DNA from: Prosthecobacter debontii
GTDB lineage: Bacteria; Verrucomicrobiota; Verrucomicrobiia; Verrucomicrobiales; Akkermansiaceae
NCBI GenBank assembly: GCA_945862245.1
Contig: CAMAXN010000004.1
Coordinates: 64,442 to 107,330 of the forward strand
Direction: 5' to 3'
DNA length: 42,889 nt
Part shown: positions 24,892-33,549 of the stretch, piece by piece
How positions within the stretch are numbered: position 1 is the first letter of the stretch
How the letters are laid out: each line of letters starts with the position of its first letter
The notes under the pieces: generated by a model
Database searches by the model: none
Told to the model about the DNA's origin: nothing
The model's input: only the letters and a program-made list of their open reading frames with translations
Position numbers and translations under genes: made by a program

Positions 24892-25497
24892 TCACACTCT
24901 GGTTGCCCTTTGCCGCACGGCTTCGAAGAGGCAGACGCCGGTGGCGACCGAGACATTCAAGCACTCTACTTTGCCAGCCATCGGCAGATTGGCCAAGAAA
25001 TCACAATTTTCTTCGGTGAGGCGGCGCATTCCTTTTTCCTCAGCGCCTAGCACCAGCGCGAGCGGACCGCGGAGATCGAGTTCGTAGAGCGTTTTCTCCG
25101 CACGATCCGATGTGCCGACGAACCAAACGCCCGCTTCCTTGAGTTGCTCCATCGTTCGAGCGAGGTTGGTGACCTGTATGAAGGGTATATGATCCGCCGC
25201 GCCGACGGACACGCGACGGACGGTTTCCGTGATACCCACCGCCTTGTCCTTCGGCGCGATCACGGCATGGACGCCGGCGCCGTCTGCAGTCCGCAGAATA
25301 GCTCCGAGGTTGTGCGGATCTTGGACGCAATCGAGGATTAGTAGGAAAGGGACATCCGTCTCTGCAACAAGCCGCATGAGGTCATGCTCATCAAGAGCCG
25401 GGGCAGATTTCTCCTCGACCTGCTTCACATGACGGTTCGCCCGTGCCTGTCTCGTTTTATCACCATGGCTATTCTCACCGAAGTTTCTCTGCTTCAC
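24892..25497 (-). CDS. TrmH/RlmB-like SPOUT RNA 2'-O-methyltransferase, short form
   Basis: RlmB methylates the ribose of G2251 in 23S rRNA. The 201-residue protein has the three SPOUT motifs in the RlmB style: '[20 protein letters not shown]' (motif 1), '[15 protein letters not shown]' (motif 2) and '[19 protein letters not shown]' (motif 3) closing the knot. RlmB proteins are usually about 240-250 residues with an N-terminal L30e-like RNA-binding domain. Here only about 45 hydrophilic, basic residues precede the catalytic domain, so that domain is missing or reduced and the target could differ. The start is GTG at 25497. It ends 1 base after the stop of the convergent HtrA-like gene. Confidence 0.85.
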   Translation of the reverse strand: MKQRNFGENSHGDKTRQARANRHVKQVEEKSAPALDEHDLMRLVAETDVPFLLILDCVQDPHNLGAILRTADGAGVHAVIAPKDKAVGITETVRRVSVGAADHIPFIQVTNLARTMEQLKEAGVWFVGTSDRAEKTLYELDLRGPLALVLGAEEKGMRRLTEENCDFLANLPMAGKVECLNVSVATGVCLFEAVRQRATRV

Positions 25498-25613
25498 GTC
25501 CTGAGGGGAAAGGATTTGTGGTCGGAGATCAATATCGAAGCTGTGGGATCATCCGAATTCCTCGATGCGGGAGAAATGAAACCAGATGCGGTCATGAGGT
25601 GGGTAATTCTCAA

Positions 25614-25643
25614 CTCGATGCACCAGCATTGTGATGCATCGAG
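25614..25643. promoter_or_regulatory. 9-bp inverted repeat upstream of the ATP-grasp-like gene
   Basis: CTCGATGCA (25614-25622) and TGCATCGAG (25635-25643) form a perfect inverted repeat with a 12-base spacer, 36 bases before the GTG start of the next gene. The spacing suits a dimeric DNA-binding protein or a leader hairpin. Nothing else supports a function. Confidence 0.35.
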
Positions 25644-25679
25644 CTTTGCATTTCCCCCCATTGGGGTATATGTCCACGA

Positions 25680-26963
25680 GTGCCTATTGCCCTTTCCGAT
25701 CTCAAGAACGCCTTGCCTGCTTGCGGGTTGTATGGCGGAGGAGCATGGCAGTGGTCTCCCGAGCCGCTGAGGCTCACGGCGAGTGAATCAAGGGAGATGA
25801 TGGCAATGGGGCATCCGCTGGCCAAGTTTCAGCAGGCTTGTGATCTGCTTTACCGGAGATCGGCGGCGCGGAAAGTGGTACCGTGGCTGGCGGAGTTGAT
25901 GGATCAGGGAAAGCCGGATTGGTTGGTATCGCTGCAGCGAGAGACAGGGATGGCGGAGCAGTTTCCGAGGGTGATCAGGCCAGATCTGATCCTAGCAAAA
26001 GATCATTTCGCAGTAACGGAATTGGACAGTGTGCCGGGCGGGATGGGGATTACCGCATGGCTTTCCAAAGTGTACTCGGATGGCGGTTATGAGGTGCTTG
26101 GCGGTGCGGATGGAATGGTGGAGGGTTTCAGATCCATCATGCCGGATGGGGGTGATATTTTGGTTTCCGAGGAGTCGAAGGATTACCGTGCGGAGATGGA
26201 TTGGCTGGCGGGGAGGCTGGGTGATAGCTGGAAAACCGAGAGCGCAGAGGATTATGTGGAATCTGGACGGGCGATCTATCGGTTTTTTGAGCAGTTCGAT
26301 TGGGCATCGATTCCGCGTTTCCGTGAGCTTGCGGAAAAGAGTGCGACGTTTGATATAATTGTGACTCCGCCGTTTAAACCGCATCTTGAGGATAAACTGT
26401 GGCTGGCGTTGCTGTGGTCGCCGGCACTAAAAAAAATCTGGGAGCAATCACTACGCGGCAGTTACTTACGACGCTTGCGGGAATTGATTCCCTTTGGCTG
26501 GGTGCTGGATCGGAAGCCGTTGCCACCGCACGCGGCGCTGCCGAGAATGGACGTACACTCATGGGAGGAGGTCGCTGAATTTTCCCAAAAGGAACGGCAA
26601 CTAGTGCTTAAGATCAGCGGTTTCCATGAAACAGCATGGGGCTCACGCGGTGTTTTTATTGGTCACGACCTTTCGGCATCGGAGTGGAGGGAACGGCTTG
26701 ATTCTGCGCTTGACCAATCCGCCGATCAACCATGGTTGATGCAGGAGTTCCACGAAGGGAAGCGCTTCGAGCATCCGGTTTATGAAGCGGACGGTGGTGT
26801 GAGAATGTTGGATGTGCGGGCTAGGCTCTGTCCTTACTTTTTCACCAACGGTAAAGGGGAGACAAAATTCGGCGGTTGCCTAGCGACTCTCGTTCCCGCT
26901 GATAAAAAAAAGATCCATGGCATGAGCGAAAGCATCCTAGTGCCATGCGTTGTGGGGGATTGA
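25680..26963 (+). CDS. Uncharacterised protein, possibly ATP-grasp-like
   Basis: The 427-residue protein has no signal peptide or membrane segment, so it is cytoplasmic. Features that suggest an ATP-grasp fold are a Lys-containing strand with a glycine loop ('LVLKISGFHETAWGSRGVFIG', about 313-333), 'PWLMQEFHEG' (the hinge region) and acidic/Arg residues in 'GGVRMLDVRARLCPYFF'. Upstream, 'RPDLILAKDHFAVTELDSV' and 'PGGMGITAWLSKVYSDGG' form a conserved-looking block. ATP-grasp enzymes join acids to amines or thiols; the substrates here are unknown. The start is GTG at 25680; the frame cannot be extended credibly upstream. No neighbour suggests a pathway. I am fairly sure it is a real gene and unsure of the fold. 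Confidence 0.55.
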   Translation: MPIALSDLKNALPACGLYGGGAWQWSPEPLRLTASESREMMAMGHPLAKFQQACDLLYRRSAARKVVPWLAELMDQGKPDWLVSLQRETGMAEQFPRVIRPDLILAKDHFAVTELDSVPGGMGITAWLSKVYSDGGYEVLGGADGMVEGFRSIMPDGGDILVSEESKDYRAEMDWLAGRLGDSWKTESAEDYVESGRAIYRFFEQFDWASIPRFRELAEKSATFDIIVTPPFKPHLEDKLWLALLWSPALKKIWEQSLRGSYLRRLRELIPFGWVLDRKPLPPHAALPRMDVHSWEEVAEFSQKERQLVLKISGFHETAWGSRGVFIGHDLSASEWRERLDSALDQSADQPWLMQEFHEGKRFEHPVYEADGGVRMLDVRARLCPYFFTNGKGETKFGGCLATLVPADKKKIHGMSESILVPCVVGD

Positions 26964-27129
26964 GGTTTGGCGGTAACATTCCGTCTCTACGTGAAACGGA
27001 TATGAGTGCGAAAGCATAGAATACTGCAAAAAAGTAACTGGGACGATTGAACCAGGCTGCCGTCAGGAAGATATCCATCCTGTTTCTTTGCTATCTATTT
27101 TTACAGGGCGAACAAAGATCGCCGCCACC

Positions 27130-28809
27130 TTATCTGCTAGCGTGCTCGATTGCGTCGCAGATGGCGGGAAAAATCTGACGTTTCCGCGATACCACACCCG
27201 GTGCGAGGTAAAGGTTATCGTCGATGCGGTTAAACGGGAGAGCGGCAATTACATTCTCTGGGCCGACAACGAGTACCATACTCTTCAATAATGCTACATC
27301 AGTTACGCAGAGCACCGCGAGGTCATAATTTTTATCGACTTGCAGGGCTCGAAGCGAATTCTCAAGTTCTACGCGTCTGGCGTTGAAGCCATGGAGGTCA
27401 CGCTCCTCTACCTGAGATACGCTGATAAAAAGTCCCTGCTCATTGAATTCTTTTCTGTCGGCATGGATGATCTCGTCGGACGTGCCGTTCACGATGAGAG
27501 ATCCGACGCCAAAGAATTCCTCGGCGAACTGCTTGGCGTCCACCCGCGCAATGCCGCTGAGCCAAGTGAGCATTTTCTGGTCGAGCTTGGTGGTTGTGGG
27601 TGAGGTGAGGCAAAGGGTGTCGGAAACGATACCGCCGCAGAGGCAGAGCGCGACGCTGGGTGCGGGGATGAGATCGCGGTGGAAAAATTTTCTAGCTACG
27701 AGGGTGCACGTCGAGCCTACGGGTTCGTTGAGGTAGCGGATCGGCTCACGGGAAACTAAGTTTCCGGAGAGTCGATGGTGGTCGATGACTTCGATAATCG
27801 TGGCCTCCTCGATACCAGATACTGCTTGAGCGTATTCGTTGTGATCTACTAGCGCAAAACGCATTTTCGGAGGATCGACGAGGTCAGATTTAGCGAGGAC
27901 ACCGATCATGAGATTCTCTGATATGTCCATCACAGGGAAGAGATCCTGATCGGCTGCGACAAGCTGTTTACGGATTTTAGAAACTGGCTCATGTTCGTCC
28001 ACGGTAATGAAATTCGTCTCCATGACGTGGCGGACAGTGCGGGAGCAGCGGATCAGAGTGTTGGCGCTGGCGGTGTCCTGACGGCAACCGAGGAGGACGG
28101 TGCCTTTGGCGATGGCGAGGTCGCGTATATCTTCGGAAATCGGGTTCTTGCCAGTCACGAGCAATGCGCGGGCACCTTTCTCGATGGCAAGTCGCTGGAT
28201 GATGGGACGGTCGCCGCAGACAACGAGGAAACGATTTATGCTACCTTCGGCAGTCGCTTGATCGAGCCTTAATCTCACTGTGTCCTGCGATGACGCACCG
28301 ACGAGTAGAATGAGATCTTCCTCCTCGTCCTGATCACAAATTTTCGCTCCGTGGCTTTCTGCGTTGAGGGTAGCGGCGAGGTTGTTGAGGGACGCGTGGA
28401 CGGTGCGGACGCTGATGCCTTCCGTATTGTCTGGAAGGAGAAGTTTGAGGAGGTTGATGTATTGCAGGATGCCCGCCACTGAGCCATCGCAGTTCATGAC
28501 CGGCACACAGCGGATTGAGGCGGCAAGCATGCGGTTGTAGGCGGTTAGGAAAGTGTCGGAGGGAAGAACGCTGATGACATTGCGGCGGCAGATCATACCA
28601 GCCTTGGGGCGGGCGTCGGTAAGTAGCAGGGGCACCTCCATGCCCGCTTTTTCAAGAACCCACTTAGTTCGCTGGGAAATCTCGCCGCAGCGTGCTGCGA
28701 TGGCGGTAGGCTCCTCCCCGCAGGCGCGCAGGAGGGCTGCATGGCCAATTGCCGAGCAGATCGCGTCGGTATCCGGGTTTTTGTGGCCGATTACGTAGAA
28801 GGGTTCCAT
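27130..28809 (-). CDS. Manganese-dependent (family II) inorganic pyrophosphatase with CBS and DRTGG domains
   Basis: The enzyme hydrolyses pyrophosphate to phosphate. The 559-residue protein is a DHH phosphoesterase: 'VIGHKNPDTDAICSA' (metal His9, Asp13, Asp15) at the N-terminus, 'FALVDHNEYAQ' and 'EVIDHHRLSG' in the second half, and a DHHA2 C-terminal domain ending in 'RKRQIFPAI'. Between the two catalytic parts sits a regulatory insert of two CBS motifs ('VISVLPSDTFLTAYNRML', 'ITVDEHEPVSKIRKQL') flanking a DRTGG-like domain. CBS-containing family II pyrophosphatases are known to be controlled by adenine nucleotides. It lies 73 bases after argS on the same strand, where removal of pyrophosphate made by tRNA charging would fit. 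Confidence 0.93.
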   Translation of the reverse strand: MEPFYVIGHKNPDTDAICSAIGHAALLRACGEEPTAIAARCGEISQRTKWVLEKAGMEVPLLLTDARPKAGMICRRNVISVLPSDTFLTAYNRMLAASIRCVPVMNCDGSVAGILQYINLLKLLLPDNTEGISVRTVHASLNNLAATLNAESHGAKICDQDEEEDLILLVGASSQDTVRLRLDQATAEGSINRFLVVCGDRPIIQRLAIEKGARALLVTGKNPISEDIRDLAIAKGTVLLGCRQDTASANTLIRCSRTVRHVMETNFITVDEHEPVSKIRKQLVAADQDLFPVMDISENLMIGVLAKSDLVDPPKMRFALVDHNEYAQAVSGIEEATIIEVIDHHRLSGNLVSREPIRYLNEPVGSTCTLVARKFFHRDLIPAPSVALCLCGGIVSDTLCLTSPTTTKLDQKMLTWLSGIARVDAKQFAEEFFGVGSLIVNGTSDEIIHADRKEFNEQGLFISVSQVEERDLHGFNARRVELENSLRALQVDKNYDLAVLCVTDVALLKSMVLVVGPENVIAALPFNRIDDNLYLAPGVVSRKRQIFPAICDAIEHASR

Positions 28810-28882
28810 GAGGTGGCAATGCTTTCTTTCTTAGTCGAATTTTCAATTCCAAATAAATATTTAAAAACGCAGGAATTCGAAG

Positions 28883-30628
28883 CTACATACGTTCCGGACA
28901 GCGTATACCGAGCAGTCCAAGGCCTTTCTCGAGAACGCGAGCACTTAGTTCGCAGAGAGCGAGGCGGGAGGATTTTATGGGTTCGTCAGATTTCAGGACA
29001 GGACAGGCTTCGAAGAAAGAGTGGAATGCACGAGCCAGCTCCAAAAGGTAGTTGGCAAGGAGGTTAGGGCGGTGATCTTCGAGCACGAGAGGTAGCACTT
29101 CGCCGAAGCGAGCTAGCAGGCGGGTGAGGTGGATTTCCTCGGCAGCAGAAAGAGTAAGCTTCACATCCTTCGCGGAAAATTTGGCGTCGAGCTTGCGGAA
29201 GATCGAGCGGATACGAACGTGGGAGTATTGGAGGTAGGGGGCGGTGTCACCTTGCAGAGCTAGCATTCTATCCCATGCAAAAACATAATCAGTGAGGCGG
29301 TTCTGTGAAAGCTCCGCAAATTTAACCGCGCCGATGCCCACGATATCCGCGACTTCGGCGGCTTCCTCCGGCGTCAGGTGGGAGGATTTTTCCGAGATAA
29401 TCGCGGCGGCACGGGTTCGCGCTTCGTTGAGGAGTTCGACAAGGCCTACGTTGTCGCCGGAGCGGGTTTTCATCATCTTGCGATCTTCCCCGAGGATAGA
29501 ACCGAAGGCTATATGGCGGAAGTCACAGGTCTTGCCCCAGCGTGCGGCGGACTCAAAGATCTGGTGGAAATGGAGCTGCTGTGGCATCCCGACCACATAC
29601 CAGATCTGGTCGGCGTTCCACTCGTCGATTCGGTAGCGTATGGTGGCGAGATCCGTGGTGGCGTAGAGGAAACCACCGTCCGCCTTGCGGATGATCGCCG
29701 GGTTGTCCGTCCAGCCGTTCTCCTTGTGGACGAGGAAAGGATCCTGCTCGGCGGGTTTCGAGCCGTCCGAAAAAACGCAGACCGCGCCGTCGCTCTCGCG
29801 GGCGAGGCCTGTTTCCAGGAATTCATCGACGAGCCCCGGCAGCATGGTATTGTAAAAACTTTCGCCCAGCCAGTGATCGAAGCTCACATCGAGCATGACG
29901 TAGATTTTCTGCAATCCAGCTTTGGAAACATCGATGCATTGCTGCCAGATGGCGAAGTTTTCTTGGTCGCCGGCCTGGAGCTTCACAAGCTCGGCCTTAC
30001 AGATATCGAGGACGGCGGGATCATTTTTCGCGGCGGAGTTGACTTCGCGATAAACCCGGACGAGTTCTGCGATCGGATCCGCCTCCAGCGCTCTCTGGTC
30101 GAGGGTGGTTTTCCAACCGTGGAGGATCATGCCGAACTGCGTGCCCCAGTCGCCGATATGATTGTCGGCGATTACCTTGAAGCCAAGGAAACGGGCGATA
30201 CGGCAAAGGGAGTCACCGATAATGGTTGAGCGGATGTGCCCCACGTGCATGGGCTTTGCGACATTCGGTGCAGAGAAATCGACGACGACGGTTTTTGAGT
30301 TTCCAAGCTCGGGTGCGCCCAGCCTGGGATCGTCCAACAGGCATTCTGCGTAGGCGGCGTAAGCTTCAGGTAAGATGCTGAAATTGATGAAGCCGGGGCC
30401 ATCAATTTTCGCAGTGGCGAGTCCCTCAATCTCCACAACGGCAAGAATTTTTTCGGCGAGTTCACGAGGATTCGTCTTCTGTTTTTTCGCCAGCACCATC
30501 GCGGAGTTGCTTTGGTAATCGCCAAAGCGGAGATCCGCAGTAGACGTCATGTTTGCGGCGCAAGGTACACCGAGGGCGGCTTCAAGTGCGCTGGACAGAC
30601 GTGATTCAAGGTTCTGGAGGAGGGTCAT
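28883..30628 (-). CDS. argS: Arginyl-tRNA synthetase
   Basis: ArgS charges tRNA-Arg with arginine. The 581-residue protein has the ArgS N-terminal domain (Add-1 region), the class I HIGH motif as HVGH (128-131, 'PNVAKPMHVGHIRSTIIGDS'), 'FLYATTDLATIRYRI', the degenerate KMSKS-like 'DRKMMKTRSGDNV', and the DALR anticodon-binding domain ('TAPYLQYSHVRIRSI') ending in the ArgS-typical hydrophobic tail 'LGLLGIRCPERM'. It lies 57 bases downstream of the EIIA gene and upstream of the pyrophosphatase, all on the minus strand. Confidence 0.97.
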   Translation of the reverse strand: MTLLQNLESRLSSALEAALGVPCAANMTSTADLRFGDYQSNSAMVLAKKQKTNPRELAEKILAVVEIEGLATAKIDGPGFINFSILPEAYAAYAECLLDDPRLGAPELGNSKTVVVDFSAPNVAKPMHVGHIRSTIIGDSLCRIARFLGFKVIADNHIGDWGTQFGMILHGWKTTLDQRALEADPIAELVRVYREVNSAAKNDPAVLDICKAELVKLQAGDQENFAIWQQCIDVSKAGLQKIYVMLDVSFDHWLGESFYNTMLPGLVDEFLETGLARESDGAVCVFSDGSKPAEQDPFLVHKENGWTDNPAIIRKADGGFLYATTDLATIRYRIDEWNADQIWYVVGMPQQLHFHQIFESAARWGKTCDFRHIAFGSILGEDRKMMKTRSGDNVGLVELLNEARTRAAAIISEKSSHLTPEEAAEVADIVGIGAVKFAELSQNRLTDYVFAWDRMLALQGDTAPYLQYSHVRIRSIFRKLDAKFSAKDVKLTLSAAEEIHLTRLLARFGEVLPLVLEDHRPNLLANYLLELARAFHSFFEACPVLKSDEPIKSSRLALCELSARVLEKGLGLLGIRCPERM

Positions 30629-30685
30629 TTTGGCAACTGCTAATAAGTTGAAGCACTGGAAACTAAAAAGCCAAAATGAGTGAGA

Positions 30686-31156
30686 TTAGTTGCTGCGGAC
30701 CGGCTTGGGATCAAGGATATCCAGTATCTCATTGCGGCATTCAGCAGCGGCTATTTTGCGGCGCACTTCACAGTTAGTGAACATTTTTGCGATCGCGGCC
30801 AGAGTGTGAAGGTGCAGATGATAGTCCTTTTTGGGCACAATAAAAAGTATAATGAAATGCACGGGAGCATTGTCGAGCGCTTCGAAGTCAATTCCAGCCT
30901 TTGATCTTCCGAATACAGCCACGACCTTTTCAAGCTTGTCTGAGAAGGTGTGTGGGATGGCCACCCCGGAGCCAATGCCGGTGCTGATCTGTGCTTCCCG
31001 CTCCTGTAGCGCCGTAATGATCTCATCCCGGCAAAATTTCGGAATATCGCCTGTCTCCGCGAGAAAATCCATGAGTTCCACGATGGCAGGCCAATGTTCG
31101 GTTGCCTTCATATCCAGAAGGATATGGTCGATGTCGAGCAGTTGAGATAACTTCAT
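30686..31156 (-). CDS. PTS EIIA domain protein, fructose/nitrogen (PtsN) type
   Basis: EIIA-Ntr-type proteins take phosphate from HPr or NPr and regulate cell functions such as potassium uptake and nitrogen metabolism. The 156-residue protein has the phosphorylated His69 in 'TGIGSGVAIPHTFSD' and the PTS-IIA-2 pattern 'DALxxREAQxSTGIGxGxAIPH', with 'VFGRSKAGIDFEALDNAPVHFIILFIVPKKD' following. No EIIB or EIIC domain is attached, which suggests a regulatory role; the HPr at 10050-10316 is a possible donor (inference). The ATG at 31156 starts the conserved region; a GTG at 31171 is possible. rpoN and hpf, the usual neighbours of ptsN, are absent. Confidence 0.88.
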   Translation of the reverse strand: MKLSQLLDIDHILLDMKATEHWPAIVELMDFLAETGDIPKFCRDEIITALQEREAQISTGIGSGVAIPHTFSDKLEKVVAVFGRSKAGIDFEALDNAPVHFIILFIVPKKDYHLHLHTLAAIAKMFTNCEVRRKIAAAECRNEILDILDPKPVRSN

Positions 31157-31409
31157 GGAGACAGTTGGCACTCATCTTACCGCCGGAGCGGTATTTAAGG
31201 GTAGGGAGGAATATCTATTTCACATGGTATTGGCAAGGTTTTTTACAGTTCAAGCCCTCGACACCTTGCATGGGAACTTCATGGCGAGTGCAACTATATC
31301 ACGATCCTGTCCGATTCACGGACATAAGTGTCGGTTTCACAGATGATAATGCCGGAATCGCCTTGCCATGGTGCGTCCGTCCAAGATTAATCGCCATGTC
31401 ACTAGTAAC

Positions 31410-31492
31410 GCCGCCGTGGTGGAATGGTAGACACTGCGGATTTAAAATCCGTTGCTCGCAAGAGCGTACCGGTTCGAGTCCGGTCGGCGGTA
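31410..31492 (+). tRNA. tRNA-Leu (anticodon UAA)
   Basis: The 83-base gene folds as a type II tRNA. The acceptor stem is GCCGCCG (31410-31416) with CGGCGGT (31485-31491) and discriminator A31492. The anticodon stem encloses the loop TTTAAAA, giving anticodon TAA, and a long variable arm with TGCTCGCAAGAGCG follows. The T arm is ACCGG-TTCGAGT-CCGGT. The D-loop region TGGTGGAATGGTAGACA fits tRNA-Leu. CCA is not encoded. It lies just before the segment holding the interrupted monooxygenase gene. Confidence 0.96.
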
Positions 31493-31530
31493 TACCTTTA
31501 TTATATATGTTTTATAGACGATAAACTAAC

Positions 31531-31553
31531 AAAAAAACGCTTTTGCCAAGCGT
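31531..31553 (-). terminator. Rho-independent terminator downstream of the monooxygenase gene
   Basis: Read on the minus strand, ACGCTT-GGCAA-AAGCGT forms a 6-bp stem followed directly by a run of T residues (31531-31536). It lies about 260 bases after the stop codon of the leftward cytochrome/monooxygenase gene and 40 bases before the end of the rightward tRNA, so it would also keep that transcript from running into tRNA-Leu in antisense. Confidence 0.75.
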
Positions 31554-31757
31554 CACGCTCGTCAGACCGCTACAGTCTTGGAACGCAGAGTTTCCGATGC
31601 TGGTAACGCTGTTGGGGATCGCCACGTGGATCATCAGTTCAGTTTTATTGGGTTAGATCTGAGATCTACGGTGCGATTGAGCCCGATTCTTCGAATGCTC
31701 CAATTTTCATTTTTCCGTCAGCTGGCGGTCACCTTGGCCACCATCGAAGTCTGCCAG

Positions 31758-31785
31758 ACCAGGATGCAACCAGGATGCAACCAGG
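31758..31785. repeat. 11-bp tandem repeat, 2.5 copies
   Basis: ACCAGGATGCA occurs twice in a row (31758-31768, 31769-31779), followed by a partial third copy ACCAGG. It lies 25 bases beyond the end of the monooxygenase gene. The rest of the stretch 31493-31809 holds a terminator and no recognisable gene. Confidence 0.8.
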
Positions 31786-31809
31786 GATCCCGTGACTCGT
31801 TTCAAGAAT

Positions 31810-33549
31810 CTACCGCGGCACCGCGTAATTGATGTAGCCGATGAACATTTCGTCGTCGCTCTGTTCTCCGAACCCTACCGTGGTGGTCGGGTTGGGGTTG
31901 TGCGGATTCTGGGGGGAATTGTCGAAGGCTCCCCGGACCCGAATGACCGTTCCGGCGGGCATCCACTTCGGCTCGGCGAGGCGATAGAGCAGCTGCCAAT
32001 CGAAGATGTAATGGGGCACCGAGAGAAGTTTTTCGGTTTCACCTCCGGGGTAGAGCGCCTCGTACTCCATGCGCGCGCCGCGATAGTGCATGTGCGGGCT
32101 CATTTCATAGAGCAGCGTTGCCTGCGTCGAGGAGAGGACCACCGAGGCCTCCCGGGTGTATTCGCGTTCCCCGGGAGCGATATTGATTGTGGTCGTGCTG
32201 GCACCGGTCGTCCGGTACTCCATACTCGGTGGGGTGGTGTGAAAATAGAGTCCCAGCTCAGTCCGATCGGTTTGGGGACTCCCGTGGGTTTGATAGTGCA
32301 TCTGAAAGGTGAGGGTGGGGTTGGCGGGAATAAACTTGCCGGTGTCTGCAGGGAAGGCGTAAGCCGGAATGCCCGGGACGTATCCGGCGAAGTAGCCATG
32401 CAGGCCGGATCCCTGACCAAATGTCTGAGAAATGTTCCCTAGAAAAACAAGGCTGTGATGAACCACTTTTCGGTTGCCGGGCTTGATGATCGCGGCGCGC
32501 AGGTAGGTGTCGGCCGGGATGTTCGGGCGGACTTCAAGATAGCGATAGTCGACTTCTCCGTTGGCCGGGATATTTTGGAGAGGGATTGTGACAACCAGAT
32601 CCGGCTCACCCAGTTCGGCAGGCCAATTCACGGGATAATCAGTCGGCGGCGGGGTGTTTGCAAAGAGATCGGCGAGGGGATCCGATCCGCCCCCGCGCGG
32701 TGCCCCTTGATCAAGCCAGTCGACCAACGCGCGGGCCGAGGCTTCCGATAGCGACCAATCGTTTTCGAACTCACCCCATTTCGGATCAGCGAACCAGGGG
32801 GGCATCTCGCCGGTGAGGATTTTCCGTCGGATGCTGGACGCCCGATTCACGACGGTTTGATAATCGCTCAGGGAAAACGGTCCGATGTTGCCCGGGCTGT
32901 GGCATCGCACGCAATGCTGTATAAGCAACGGAGCGATCTCCTGCTCGTAGGACACCACGACCGGCGACGCCAGCGGGAGAATACCCTCCGTGGCGGGGGT
33001 GCGCGAGTAGGCCGGCCGCTGCCCTCCGAGAAAGGCCGTGACGGCATCTGCAAGGTAGGAGGGTCCCGGAAGTTCACCGCTGGCGCTGCCTGCAATTGCT
33101 CCGCGATAAAAGATTCGCCAGGTCGCGGTGTCGATCGCGACTGCTTCTGGTCCGCGTTCGACACCGTAAGCACGGGACACGAGCTGCGCAGAGTCGTGAA
33201 GAATCGGGGTGTGAATCTGCCAAGCGAGGGCATTCGCTACCAGTTCGGAACGGCTTTTCGAAAGAGGATCGATGATCCAGAACGCCACTGATTGTTTGCC
33301 GAGGGTATCCTCCAAATCGGCGATCGTGCCGGCCAGCGAATTGCCGCTGTCGGGATTTATGAATAGCAACACCACCGCGTCCACCGCGCTTTGGTAGAAT
33401 AATTCCTGGGAACGCCCTTCATGGTCCATCAAGCGGAAGTTGTCCGCTTGTGCCCGCGGGGCGTCGTCGGCCCACTGCGAGAGCCGATAGAATCCCCTCG
33501 GCCGGGAGGAGGAGAGTGGATCGGTCCACTCAAAGGGGGCGGATGGCAT
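31810..33549 (-). CDS. Redoxin-like / cytochrome c / copper type II monooxygenase-like protein (N-terminus cut off by a stop codon)
   Basis: The open part codes for 579 residues. The first 50 belong to a small module ending in 'RGFYRLSQW'. A thioredoxin-like redoxin domain follows ('AVVLLFINPDSGN', 'FWIIDPLSKSR', 'DTATWRIFYRG', about 55-175) without a visible CxxC. A cytochrome c motif CVRCH (213-217) with 'GEMPPWFADP' gives a heme site. The C-terminal half resembles copper type II ascorbate-dependent monooxygenases: 'KVVHHSLVF' (HH), 'FQMHYQTHG' and 'EMSPHMHYRG' (HxH). This domain combination is known from secreted proteins of Planctomycetota and Verrucomicrobiota; the substrate is unknown. 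A heme protein of this kind must be exported, but the signal peptide is separated from this frame by an amber codon (see 33550-33762). GC content seems higher than in the flanks. Confidence 0.75.
   Translation of the reverse strand: MPSAPFEWTDPLSSSRPRGFYRLSQWADDAPRAQADNFRLMDHEGRSQELFYQSAVDAVVLLFINPDSGNSLAGTIADLEDTLGKQSVAFWIIDPLSKSRSELVANALAWQIHTPILHDSAQLVSRAYGVERGPEAVAIDTATWRIFYRGAIAGSASGELPGPSYLADAVTAFLGGQRPAYSRTPATEGILPLASPVVVSYEQEIAPLLIQHCVRCHSPGNIGPFSLSDYQTVVNRASSIRRKILTGEMPPWFADPKWGEFENDWSLSEASARALVDWLDQGAPRGGGSDPLADLFANTPPPTDYPVNWPAELGEPDLVVTIPLQNIPANGEVDYRYLEVRPNIPADTYLRAAIIKPGNRKVVHHSLVFLGNISQTFGQGSGLHGYFAGYVPGIPAYAFPADTGKFIPANPTLTFQMHYQTHGSPQTDRTELGLYFHTTPPSMEYRTTGASTTTINIAPGEREYTREASVVLSSTQATLLYEMSPHMHYRGARMEYEALYPGGETEKLLSVPHYIFDWQLLYRLAEPKWMPAGTVIRVRGAFDNSPQNPHNPNPTTTVGFGEQSDDEMFIGYINYAVPR

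Noticed and set aside
25384..25770. Plus-strand frame (128 codons) overlapping the RlmB-like start and the ATP-grasp-like start.
   Set aside because: It overlaps two better-supported genes in other frames and shows no domain or start signal.
26842..27078. Minus-strand frame of 78 codons with hydrophobic residues between the ATP-grasp-like and pyrophosphatase genes.
   Set aside because: It overlaps the end of the ATP-grasp-like gene in antisense and has no family likeness or ribosome-binding site.
29378..30229. Open frame of 283 codons on the plus strand inside argS.
   Set aside because: Antisense shadow of a complete, well-conserved argS.
20200..31326. An exact 16-base string (TATGTCCGTGAATCGG) occurs at 20200-20215 and, reversed, near 31309-31324, both upstream of genes.
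   Set aside because: One 16-base match between two positions on either strand is expected by chance roughly half the time in a window of this size, and the surroundings do not match.
31410..31492. Possible integration of an island at the tRNA-Leu 3' end with a duplicated attachment site.
   Set aside because: No second copy of the tRNA 3' end and no integrase were found in the window; only the weaker composition argument is kept as a finding.
31792..32442. Open frame of 216 codons on the plus strand inside the monooxygenase gene.
   Set aside because: The opposite strand carries recognisable heme and copper motifs; this frame has none.
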